From an uncultured Coriobacteriaceae bacterium (GTDB taxonomy: Bacteria; Actinomycetota; Coriobacteriia; Coriobacteriales; Atopobiaceae), in the NCBI GenBank assembly GCA_902795065.1, contig CADBJR010000012.1:1-45965 (forward strand): 45,965 bases of DNA, given 5' to 3'. Below the pieces are notes generated by a model. That model was not told the origin of the DNA, did not search any database, and worked only from the letters and a program-made list of their open reading frames with translations. The position numbers and the translations under genes are program-made. Below are positions 36,511 to 45,300 of this stretch, piece by piece. Every line of letters starts with the position of its first letter. The stretch's first letter is position 1.

Positions 36511-36918
36511 ATGAAGAAGCGCTTCCTGTCCATCCTCGCCATCCTCGCCGTCTTCTGCATCGCCCTCGTGGGCTGCGGCGGCTCCAAGGACTACTCCCCC
36601 GATTACGTGGGCGATTGGGAGCTCGTCGAGATGACCGCCGACAGTTCTGACGATGCCATCAGCGCCGACGACCTCGCGACGCTCAAGGACAACGGCCTCG
36701 TGTGCACCCTGACGCTCAATGCCGACGGCACCTTCGTCATCGACTTCTTCGGCAGCCAGCAGATGGAGGGCACGTGGTCCTTCGACGGCCCGACCAAGGG
36801 CGCGGTCGACCTTTCAGCAGATGGCAAGACCCAGCATTCCCCGCTCGAGTTCGACCCCTCCACCAACCGACTCGCCATCATCGAGTCGAGCGACACGCTC
36901 TACTTCGCGCGCGTCTAG
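36511..36918 (+). CDS. Small single-domain lipoprotein, paralogue of the 35333 gene
   Basis: The 135 residues begin with MKKRFLSILAILAVFCIALVGC (lipobox LVGC). One domain follows: YVGDWELVEMTADSSDDAISADDLATLKDNGLVCTLTLNADGTFVIDF, then MEGTWSF, FDPSTNRLAII and LYFARV. This matches domain 3 of the upstream broken gene more closely than domains 1 or 2 (both have the TADSSDD/VADDSED stretch). I chose ATG 36511 because AAGGAG is 8 nt away; ATG 36505 is too close. Secreted and membrane anchored; function unknown. Convergent with the zinc phospholipase-like gene 20 bp away. Confidence 0.85.
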   Translation: MKKRFLSILAILAVFCIALVGCGGSKDYSPDYVGDWELVEMTADSSDDAISADDLATLKDNGLVCTLTLNADGTFVIDFFGSQQMEGTWSFDGPTKGAVDLSADGKTQHSPLEFDPSTNRLAIIESSDTLYFARV

Positions 36919-36938
36919 CAGCTCGCTTAACAGCCGGG

Positions 36939-37871
36939 TTATTCTCGGGCGCCGGGTTTTCCCTCGTAGGAGAGCCCGGCGCCCAGCTTATCGAACGTCG
37001 GGCGGTCGTCGCGGACAAGCGCCTCGGCCATCTGCGGATACTTCGCGAGCGCCTCATCGTAGAGGTCTGCGAAGCTCTCGCAGCGCACCACGCCCGTCCA
37101 CGGATCGAGCCAGTCGTTGCGGTCGAGGTTCGCCGCAGCGCACTCGTGCGTGGGATTCGGGCGGTGCGCCATCGCGCGCGTGAGCGAGTGCGGGCGCACG
37201 AGCTTCTCGACCGTGGAGATGAGCACGGAGCTCGCGGAATCGTAGTCGTCGATGGCGCGCAGGTAGATCTCGTAGTCGCGCACGGCTGCCGGGAACTCGG
37301 CGGAGGGGATCTGGATCGAGAAGACCCTGAGGGCAACGGCGCTCATGATGGCGCCGGAGACGCGGTCGATGGCATCGGTCCGTGCGAGCGCGCTCGCGGG
37401 CAGGAAGTCGCGCACGTCCTGGCTGCGCTTCTCCCAGAGGACCCACGTGTCGAGCTCGCTCTCGATGAGGCCGTGCAGCTCGCGCTCGGCGTCGCCGAGC
37501 TCATCGTGAAGCGCGGCGAGCTCCTTCTGGCCGGCGTAGATGATGGGATGCGCGATGCTGTCGAGGGCGTAGTGGCCCACGAGGCCCAGCACGAAGGCGC
37601 GGCCGATGCGGGCGTCGGATTCGGGGAGGTGCGCGACGGCATCGCGTGCGCAGAAAAGCGCCGTGGACATCTTCCGCGCATGCATCTCCTTGCCGAAGCG
37701 GCGCGTCGCCGCCGTGGTCGAGAGCTTGCCGAGCGCGCGCGTGAAGCAGGGATCGGGACCCTGGTTGCCGAGCAGGAAGGCGAGCAGCTCCTCCTGCCCC
37801 TCCACGATTTCGTCCGCAAGCGTTGCGACGGCGTCCTGGCCGAAGATATGGTGCGTGATCAATGCGGGCAT
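36939..37871 (-). CDS. Zinc-dependent phospholipase C-like protein
   Basis: The 310 residues start MPALITHHIFGQDAV, and GLVGHYALDSIAHPIIY lies near residue 96. The His/Asp arrangement (THH, then HxxxDxxxH) is that of the zinc phospholipase C/S1-P1-type fold. No signal peptide is present, unlike secreted PLC toxins, so it is probably a cytoplasmic hydrolase. GGGAG precedes ATG 37871 by 6 nt. It has its own TATAAT box and a palindrome over the start region. Substrate unknown; many gut Firmicutes and Coriobacteriia have similar 'phospholipase' genes without proven activity. Confidence 0.8.
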   Translation of the reverse strand: MPALITHHIFGQDAVATLADEIVEGQEELLAFLLGNQGPDPCFTRALGKLSTTAATRRFGKEMHARKMSTALFCARDAVAHLPESDARIGRAFVLGLVGHYALDSIAHPIIYAGQKELAALHDELGDAERELHGLIESELDTWVLWEKRSQDVRDFLPASALARTDAIDRVSGAIMSAVALRVFSIQIPSAEFPAAVRDYEIYLRAIDDYDSASSVLISTVEKLVRPHSLTRAMAHRPNPTHECAAANLDRNDWLDPWTGVVRCESFADLYDEALAKYPQMAEALVRDDRPTFDKLGAGLSYEGKPGARE

Positions 37872-37884
37872 GTCAGCTCCCAAC

Positions 37885-37910
37885 CGTTGCGCGTGAACGC
37901 AACGATTATA
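37885..37910 (-). promoter_or_regulatory. Promoter and palindrome upstream of the phospholipase-like gene
   Basis: A consensus TATAAT (37910-37905, minus strand) is followed at once by a perfect 7-bp palindrome CGTTGCG/CGCAACG (37904-37885) spanning the expected transcription start. This placement suits an operator or a 5'-end hairpin. Confidence 0.5.
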
Positions 37911-37937
37911 GATTATCGAACGAAGCCGTGCGCGAAC

Positions 37938-38228
37938 CTACTTCTTGGCGAAGAGGCTGCGGTTGAGCTCCTCCTGCTCGGGGAGGAAGTGCGCAGGGCT
38001 GACGCACACGCGGCCGCCGGTCGCCTCGATGAGACGGCGCGCACCCTCCTCGCGGAAGCCGCCGCACACGTCGATCGCCACGACGCCCTCGTCGGCCAGT
38101 TCGCGTGCGACGTCGCATGCGGCGTCGATGCTCGGGACGCCCACGATCGTCGCCTTGCCGTTGCCGATCGATGCGCGGTCGCGCGCGGGGTCGAACGAGC
38201 TTCCCAGGATGAGATAGGCGAACTTCAT
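37938..38228 (-). CDS. DUF6506-like small protein
   Basis: The 96 residues read MKFAYLILGSSFDPARDRASI, then VGVPSIDAACDVARELADEGVVAIDVCGGFREEGARRLIEATG and SPAHFLPEQEEL. The VCGGF..EGAR..IEA core and the ending FLPEQ recall a small family I know as DUF6506; the name should be checked. No signal or membrane segment. GGAGGGAG precedes ATG 38228. It is divergent from the ROK kinase (71 bp) and lies 66 bp before the phospholipase-like gene. Function unknown. Confidence 0.75.
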   Translation of the reverse strand: MKFAYLILGSSFDPARDRASIGNGKATIVGVPSIDAACDVARELADEGVVAIDVCGGFREEGARRLIEATGGRVCVSPAHFLPEQEELNRSLFAKK

Positions 38229-38259
38229 GGGAGCTCCCTCCTCCGAATACGTACTCGAT

Positions 38260-38265
38260 TATCAT
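38260..38265 (+). promoter_or_regulatory. -10-like TATCAT upstream of ROK kinase
   Basis: ATTATCAT ends 34 bp before the ATG at 38300, giving a leader of about 28 nt. No -35 was recognised. Confidence 0.4.
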
Positions 38266-38299
38266 AGCTTCAGGAAGCCCCGGACGAGAGGAGACGTCC

Positions 38300-39175
38300 A
38301 TGAACCGTATCGGCATCGATATCGGCGGAACCCAGCTGCGCGTCGCGGCGTTCGACGATGCGGGAACGATGCTCTTCAAGGAGGTCGTGCCCAACGACCG
38401 GGCCCAGGGACCCGAGGCCAACCTCGCCCGTCTCGCAGCGGCCATCGAGGGCTGGGGCATCGATAATGCGGGCATCGGCATCGGAGGTCCCGGACCCGCA
38501 GACTTCGCCTCCGGCCGTTTCCTGAACCCGCCCAACCTCCCCACGTGGGAGAACTTCGAGATCGTGCGCTTCTTCGAGGATCTCACGGGCAAGCCCGCCT
38601 TCCTCAACAACGATGCCAACGTGGCCGGTCTCGCCGAGGCGCTCGCCGGTGCCGGCAGGGGCTACGATTCGGTGTTCTTCTTCACCGTCTCCACCGGTCT
38701 CGGCGGCGGCTTCATCTACCAGGGCAAGATCGTGGGCGGCGCCCACTCCTTCGGGGCCGAGGTCTTCAACATGATCGTGAACGAGGACCCGTATGTGCGC
38801 GGGGACCTCAACCCGGGCAGCGTGGAGCTGCAGTGCTCGGGCACGGCGCTCGGGCGCATGGCGAGCGAGCGCTTCGGCCGCGAGATGGGCGCGCGCGAGC
38901 TCTTCGCGCTCTGGCATGGGGGCGACGCTGTTGCGACGGAGGTGGTCGAGCGCGGTGCCGACAACATCGCCAAGCTGGTGAACAACGTCGCCGCGGTGGT
39001 CGATCCGGGCATCTTCGTGTGGGGCGGCTCGGTCGCGCTGTTCAACCCCGATTTCATCGACCTCGTGCATGGGAAAGCCAAGGGCTACGTGCTCGCACCC
39101 GAATCGCTCACGTTCGCGCTCGCCGAGTGCGGCGATGAGGCGGGGCTCATCGGCGCGGCGCTGCTCGTGCCATAG
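38300..39175 (+). CDS. ROK-family sugar kinase
   Basis: The product has 291 residues. The ATP phosphate loop is IGIDIGGTQLRVAAFDDAG (4-22). The catalytic Asp lies in FLNNDANVAGLAEA (near 108), and STGLGGGFIYQGKIVGGAHSFGAEV is the ROK signature. The usual ROK zinc cluster (CxCGxxGCxE) is absent; the same place reads GSVELQCSGTALGRMA, so this is a zinc-less member. No N-terminal HTH, so it is an enzyme rather than a NagC-type repressor. Glucose or N-acetylhexosamine is the likely substrate; no linked pathway gene helps decide. Confidence 0.88.
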   Translation: MNRIGIDIGGTQLRVAAFDDAGTMLFKEVVPNDRAQGPEANLARLAAAIEGWGIDNAGIGIGGPGPADFASGRFLNPPNLPTWENFEIVRFFEDLTGKPAFLNNDANVAGLAEALAGAGRGYDSVFFFTVSTGLGGGFIYQGKIVGGAHSFGAEVFNMIVNEDPYVRGDLNPGSVELQCSGTALGRMASERFGREMGARELFALWHGGDAVATEVVERGADNIAKLVNNVAAVVDPGIFVWGGSVALFNPDFIDLVHGKAKGYVLAPESLTFALAECGDEAGLIGAALLVP

Positions 39176-39220
39176 GGCGTACCCGCCCGGCCTGCACGGG
39201 AATTCGTCCGGTCCGCGCGC

Positions 39221-39226
39221 TATCAT
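39221..39226 (+). promoter_or_regulatory. -10-like TATCAT upstream of addB
   Basis: GCTATCAT lies 37 bp before the ATG at 39263, 45 bp after the ROK stop. This is the sixth occurrence of the hexamer in promoter position in the window. Confidence 0.4.
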
Positions 39227-39262
39227 TGATGGCGGAAGATCGAACGATGAGGGCACGTGCAC

Positions 39263-42200
39263 ATGTCGCTGAGCTTGCTTGCAACAGATGATCCCGTACT
39301 CCTGGGCCCCGAGCTCATCGGGCGCCTTGCTGCTGCGCGATCCGAGCAACGGCCCGTCGTCGTGCTCGTCCCGTCGTTCTCGACGGCGCTCGAGGTCTCC
39401 AAGGAGCTCTCCTCCCGTCCCGGCCTCTCCATCGGCGTCACCGCCACCACGCCGGCGGCGTGGGCGCGCGAGCGCTGGGAGGTTTGGGGAGACGGGCGGA
39501 CGCCTATCGACCCCTCCACGCGCCTCGCGCTGGCCTACAGCCTCGTGGTGCTCGAGGGCGCGGATGCGGCCGATGGCCTCTCCCACACCGCGGGCATGGT
39601 GCGCAGCCTCTGCAGGCTGACCCGCGAGGCGCTCGCGTGGTTGCCCGGCGAGCCTGCCGTCCCGCTGGTGGATGCCGAGCAGGCGGTCGTCGACCTCGCC
39701 CTGCGCTACCGCGAGCGCATCGAGGAGCACGGCTACATCGAGCCCTGCCAGATCATGGCGGATCTTCCGCGCATCTTCGCGGCAGAGGGCGTGGCGATGC
39801 CCTTGGTCGCGGTCGCGGGCTTCGATGACGTGCCCTTCGCCACCATCGCGTTCCTCTCCGACCTCGCCGCCATCTGCCCGCTCGTGGTCCAGGTCTGCGA
39901 TGACGGCTCGCCCCAGACCGAGCTCGGCCGCCGGTTCGCAACAGACCTCGAGCACGCCGCCTCAGCGCGCGGCGTCGTCGCCGAGCGCCTGACGTGCACC
40001 CGCACGGCACCCTCGGGCACCGGCGAGCTCCCCATCCTCTCGCATGCCATCTTCCGTGCCGGCGAGCAGGGCGTCGCCCGTCCCGTCGTCACGGGAGCCG
40101 TCCGCCGCGCCATCGCAGCGGGTCCCTTCGCGGAGCCCGAGCTCATCGTGCGCGAGGCCGCGCGCCTCGCATCCGAGGGCGCGGAGGATGTCGTCATCTG
40201 CGCGCCCGATCCGGGTACGGCGTGGGATGCGCTCGCACCGCGCCTCGCCGCCCGCGGACTCGCCGTCGAGGGAACCGAGCAGCGCGCGCTGCGCATCACC
40301 TCGGCGGGCAGAGCGTTCATCGCCTTCGCCCGTTGCGTCTCCGATCTCGTCGAAGCGGACCGTGCATGGGACACGCTCGCGCCGGGCCAGCTCCCGCCGA
40401 TGGATTGGTGGCCGCCGCGCACCCTCACCGACTTCCTCCTCTCGTCCATCTCGGGCGTTTCCGAGGATGCCGCGTGGGCGATCGACAAGCGCCTGCGGGG
40501 CAACCGCGCGCTCGCACCGCGCGAGGTCCTCGCGCTCCTGCAGCGCGAGGGGACGACCTCTCATGCCTGCGCCCAGGCGACGCGCCTCGTCGCCGAGGGC
40601 CGCATCGGTTCCGCAGCGCATCTGCTCGCGCGCGAGCTCGTCGAGTCGGGCGGAGATCCCGCGTCCGATGGGGTGTTCGCGCTTGAGGCGATCGCCCAGA
40701 TCCAGGCATCGGCAGCGCATCTCGGCCTCTCGGCGCAGGGCGCTGATGCCTTCACGGTCGGCGACCTCGTCACGATGCTCGATGCGCTGTGCACGGATCT
40801 TGCCGCCACCGGGCCGCGCTGCCTGGGTCCTGCGGATGCATCCTGCACGGTCCGCATCTGCTCGCGCGCGGAAGCTGCCCAGCTTGCGCCCGCGTCGGTC
40901 GATGCCGTCATCTTCATGCAGCTCACCTCCGCGCAATGGCCCCTCAAGCAGAAGGACGATGCCCTCACGCGCCTCATGCGCAACCTCGGCGTCGCGTCCG
41001 CCTACGATCCGCTCGCGCAGGCGCGCCACCGCTTCGCCCGCGCGCTCGCCTCCGCCCGCACGACGGTCGTGGTCGAGCGGAGCGTACGCGACCATGACGC
41101 GAAGGCGACCTATCCCGCCGCCGTGCTCTCGGAGCTTCTCGCGGCATACGGCGAGGGCGCGGAGCTGCCATCCGTGTGCGCTGCCGAGGACGAACCCGCC
41201 GCGAAGCTCTCCGCATCGGGCACGGCTCCTTCCTCCGAGGGCGTCGTCGTGCTTCCCGAGCAGGACTGCATCCAGGACCGCTCGATGCTCGTGCTGCCCC
41301 GCGGCGATGCCGGACCGCAGGCCGCACCGCTCTCGCTCTCCGCAACCCAGATCGAGAACTACCTTGCGTGCCCGCTCAAGTGGTACACGCAGAACCGCAT
41401 CAAGATCGACGGCATCGATGCCGACTTCACCAACATGCAGAAGGGCTCCTTCGCCCACGTGGTGCTCGAGCGCACCCACCGCGAGCTGCTGCGCCGCGCC
41501 GCCGTTGGCAGCGGCCTCATCGGGGCGGACGATCCCGCGGAGGCCGTGCGCGACGCCTTCGTCCCCGGCGCTCGGGTCGCGTCGTCCAACCTCGACGAAG
41601 CCATCAACCTGCTCGACCGCGTCTTCGACGAGCACCTCGAGGCCCAGCGCGCCCGCGCCCTGCGCCGCGAGTCCCAGTCGCTCGTCCCGCATACCGCATC
41701 CGAGGCATACCAGGTCGAGCTGCTGCGCCGCGACCTCCACGCCTCGCTTGCGTTCGAGGTCCAGCGCCTCGACGGCTTCGAGCCGCGCTTCTTCGAGCTG
41801 CGCTTCGGCAGCGGCGAGGGCTGCACGCGGGTTACCTATGCGGGCGCCGAGATCGTGGGCACCATCGACCGCATCGACGTCGGTCCGCACGGCGAGGCGC
41901 TCATCATCGACTACAAGCACAAGGGTTCCTCGAGCTTCGCGTCCGAGTACGACATCTTCCCATCCAAGGGGCCGGGGGAGGGCTTCTCGATCGACGCGTT
42001 CGAGCTTCCCCAGCATATCCAAGCGCTCGCCTACGCCCAGATCGTCCGCAGGCTCCACCCCGAACTCCATGTTGTGGGCGCCGTATTCCTCTCCACCATG
42101 GGGGCGAAGCCGGCAGACCACGTCATCGCGGGGCTTGCGGATGCATCCGTCCTGCCGCGCATCCTGGGGGAGGAGGGGGCTTCCCGCCGCGAGGCAGCCA

Positions 42201-42364
42201 TGTGCCCGCCTCCCGGCATCACGTTCGAGGCGCTCCTCGATGCCACGGAGGAGCGCGTGGCCCAGGTCATCGCACGGCTGGCGGAAGGTCGGATCGAGGC
42301 GTGCCCGCGCACGCCGGAGTCCTGCCGCTTCTGCCCGGTGCTGCGCTGCGAGAGGAGGATGTAG
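39263..42364 (+). CDS. addB: AddB-type nuclease subunit of a double-strand break repair complex
   Basis: This large partner of AddA processes DNA ends for recombination. The 1033 residues have an N-terminal helicase-like region without a Walker A (PVVVLVPSFSTALEVSKEL in its place). A C-terminal RecB-type nuclease (about 690-1033) has VGTIDRIDVGPHGEALIIDYKHKG, the PD-(D/E)xK core. Iron-sulfur ligands are visible as ENYLACPLKWY before the nuclease and the terminal CRFCPVLRC. GTG 39257 is possible, but ATG 39263 with GAGGG about 9 nt upstream is preferred. addA begins 1 bp after the stop. Its frame is intact throughout. Confidence 0.9.
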   Translation: MSLSLLATDDPVLLGPELIGRLAAARSEQRPVVVLVPSFSTALEVSKELSSRPGLSIGVTATTPAAWARERWEVWGDGRTPIDPSTRLALAYSLVVLEGADAADGLSHTAGMVRSLCRLTREALAWLPGEPAVPLVDAEQAVVDLALRYRERIEEHGYIEPCQIMADLPRIFAAEGVAMPLVAVAGFDDVPFATIAFLSDLAAICPLVVQVCDDGSPQTELGRRFATDLEHAASARGVVAERLTCTRTAPSGTGELPILSHAIFRAGEQGVARPVVTGAVRRAIAAGPFAEPELIVREAARLASEGAEDVVICAPDPGTAWDALAPRLAARGLAVEGTEQRALRITSAGRAFIAFARCVSDLVEADRAWDTLAPGQLPPMDWWPPRTLTDFLLSSISGVSEDAAWAIDKRLRGNRALAPREVLALLQREGTTSHACAQATRLVAEGRIGSAAHLLARELVESGGDPASDGVFALEAIAQIQASAAHLGLSAQGADAFTVGDLVTMLDALCTDLAATGPRCLGPADASCTVRICSRAEAAQLAPASVDAVIFMQLTSAQWPLKQKDDALTRLMRNLGVASAYDPLAQARHRFARALASARTTVVVERSVRDHDAKATYPAAVLSELLAAYGEGAELPSVCAAEDEPAAKLSASGTAPSSEGVVVLPEQDCIQDRSMLVLPRGDAGPQAAPLSLSATQIENYLACPLKWYTQNRIKIDGIDADFTNMQKGSFAHVVLERTHRELLRRAAVGSGLIGADDPAEAVRDAFVPGARVASSNLDEAINLLDRVFDEHLEAQRARALRRESQSLVPHTASEAYQVELLRRDLHASLAFEVQRLDGFEPRFFELRFGSGEGCTRVTYAGAEIVGTIDRIDVGPHGEALIIDYKHKGSSSFASEYDIFPSKGPGEGFSIDAFELPQHIQALAYAQIVRRLHPELHVVGAVFLSTMGAKPADHVIAGLADASVLPRILGEEGASRREAAMCPPPGITFEALLDATEERVAQVIARLAEGRIEACPRTPESCRFCPVLRCERRM

Positions 42365-42365
42365 C

Positions 42366-45300
42366 ATGGCACGCACCATCCCTACGCCCGCGCAGCAGGC
42401 CATCATCTCCTCGCTCGACACGCCGCTTTTCGTGGCGGCAGGCGCGGGCTCGGGCAAGTCCGCCACGCTCGCAGAGCGCGTCGCCTGGGCGCTCACACCC
42501 GGCTCCGGTGCAAACGGGGAGCCTTTCATCTCCTCCCTCGACCAGGTGCTCGTGATCACCTACACCCATGCTGCGGCCGACGAGATCCGCGAGAGGATCC
42601 GCGCGCGCCTGCGCTCGGACGAGCGCCTCGCGCATCATGCGCTCGATGTCGATGCGGCATGGATCAGCACCATCCACGGCATGTGCATCCGCATCCTCAA
42701 GGCGCATGCCTTCGAGCTCGGGCTCGACCCGGAGCTCTCCCTCATCCCCGAAACGAGGGCAGCGGAGCTCCTCGAGAAGTCCGTGGACGACTGCGTCCGC
42801 GACCTCTCCCAACGCGAGGAGTACCGCGCACTCTGCGCCGCCTTCGACATCCGTGGGCGCTCGACCTCCTCGGGCGACCTCGGCACCACCATCATCAGCA
42901 TGGTCAAGAGCCTGCGCGCTGCCGCCGCCTCGGGCGTCGACGGATTCGAATCGCTCAAGTTTCCCGGCGTCGTCCGCCCGCTCGCCGAACCGCTCTGCGA
43001 CTATCTCGGAGCATGCCGGGAGATGGAGGCGCTGATCGACGAGAAGGGCTTCAACGGCAACAAGAGCAACGACGAGGGATACAGCCAGCTGAAGGCACAT
43101 ATCGCTGCCGTGTCGGGATTCGCCTCGGGAGCGGACCGCTCCGATGCCGCCGCCATCGCCTGCGTCGACGCGCTTCCCTCCCTCAACGGCAGGGCGTTCG
43201 GATCCAAGGACCTCAAGGACCTGTGGAAGGAGCTCAGGCAGCAGCACGGCAGGCTCGTGCTCTCCAAAAACCTCGTCGCGCAGGCACCGCTCAGAATCCA
43301 GCTCGTCCGCCTCGCCGCCGAGGTGGATGGGGTGTTCTCCGCCCGCAAGGCCGCCCTCGGCATGGTCGACAACAGCGACCTTCTGCTCAAGACCCACCGC
43401 GCCTTCGCCGAGCATCCCGAGATCGCCCGGCTGTACGGCGGCAAGTTCAAGCTCGTGATGGTCGACGAGTTCCAGGACACCAACGAGCAGCAGGTCCAGA
43501 TGATCTCCCATCTCTCGGGCGAAGACGCCGAGCATCTCTGCACCGTCGGCGATGCCCAGCAGTCGATCTACCGCTTCCAGGGCGCCGATCGACGCGAGCT
43601 GCCGCCGCAGCCTCACCACCAACTTCCGCAGCCACGCGGACATCCTCTCGTTCGTCGAGAAGGCCTGCCGTGGCGAGATCATCCCGCGGTTCATGCCGCT
43701 CTCGCCCTCGCCCCTGCGCGCCGACACCTACCGCACGCCGGCGCTCCCGCGCATCACGGTCGAGCTCACCTCGGGTCCCCACAACACCGATGGCGAGCGC
43801 CGGGCCATCGGGGCGGGGCAGATCGCCGACCGCATCGCGTCCTACATCGCCGCGGGCGGAAGCGCGGGCGACGTGGTGCTGCTCATGGGGAGCCTCAAGC
43901 ACGTCCAGACCTACCTCGACGCCCTGCGCTCGCGCGGCATCGAGTGCGTGGTCACGGGCGGCTCGACCTTCTCCGCTGCCCCCGAGGTCTCCCTCGTCGC
44001 CGCGCTCACCGAGGTGCTCGCCAATCCCTACGCCACGAAGCCCGGCCTCTACCCGGTGCTCACCGGCGACATCTTCTGCTGCGATGCGAACGACATCTGC
44101 CTGCTCGCCACGCGCGACCACGAGCCGCTGGACGAGCTCGATGCCCGCGCCTTCGACAAGCGCCAGCTCCCGCGCTGCCCGCGGGATCCGCGCCGTCCGA
44201 GCGCCTGCGCCGCGCCGCCGAGGTGCTCGGCCGCGCGTTCGACCGCATGCGCTCCTGGCAGCTCGCCGACGTCCTCGAGGGCATCGTCCGCGAGTCGGGC
44301 TGGATCGCGCGCCTCGAGGCAGGCGGTCCGCAGGGCATCGCCTGCGCCGCCAACGTGCTCGCGGCCATCCGCTTCGCCGCCGACCTCGCCGACCAGGGCG
44401 GCTTCGGCGTCTCCCGCGCCGCCCGCGAGCTCGCCGACTGGCTCAAGGTCTCACGGCAGGGCCTCGCCTCGCTCGATACGGGCGAGCAGGGCGTGGTGCG
44501 CGTCATGACGGTCCACGCCTCCAAGGGCCTCGAGTTCCCCATCGTCGCGGTGGCCGAGCTCTGGGGCACGGGGCGTGAGAAGCTCGACGCCATCGTGGCC
44601 GAGAACGTCGGCTCCGACATCTTCGCCGCGCTCATCCCCAAGGAGGTCCGCGACCATCTCCCCGACGAGGCGGAGCTGCCCGCATCGGCGGGCGCGCCGC
44701 TCGAGGATTGGGCAGCCTACCTCGCCAAGCTCCACCGCGATTCCGAGCGCGCCGAGCGCGGCAGGCTCCTCTACGTGGCGCTGACCCGCGCCAAAGAGGC
44801 CCTCATCCTCGGCCTTTCGGTCAACGTGACCGCCAAGACCAACCCCTACGGCACCAACTGGGGCCCGCGGCTCGCGAGCGATGCCTGCACGGCGCTCTTC
44901 GGCGATGGGCTGCCCATGCCCGGCCTCTCGTCCATCGGCTACGGGGGAAGCGCGGATGCGCTCGTGCGCCACGTTGCCGTGGACAGGACCGTGGTCGACG
45001 ACGAGGGCGTTCCCGACATCCCCTTCGATGCAGGCGGCTCCTACGTGCATGTGCCCCCGGCAGCACCGGATACCCGCAGCATGGCGCTCTTCGACCCTGC
45101 CGTCGACGACGGCATCGCCGAGGTGCGCGGGGCGTCGCGTCCGCGGCGCATGCGCTCCGGGACCTTCAGCTACTCGTCGGTCCACGCGCAGCTTGCTGCA
45201 TCAGCGGGGGAGGAGAACACGCCGCAGCCTCCGGCGGACGAGGTCCTCCACCGTGCCATCGCCGTCGTCGAGGAGGAGGACGACGCCTCCGCGGAGCCCC

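Noticed and set aside
40044-42365. Extension of the addA frame back to 40044 (1931 codons in total)
   Set aside because: The first 774 codons are an off-frame reading of addB, rich in Ser/Arg/Pro; addA has its own Shine-Dalgarno and ATG at 42366.
39962-42559. 865-codon open frame on the minus strand
   Set aside because: It is the antisense shadow of addB; the high-GC third positions keep it open, and the composition (Glu/Ala/Val/Arg/His-rich, no domain) is typical of such shadows.
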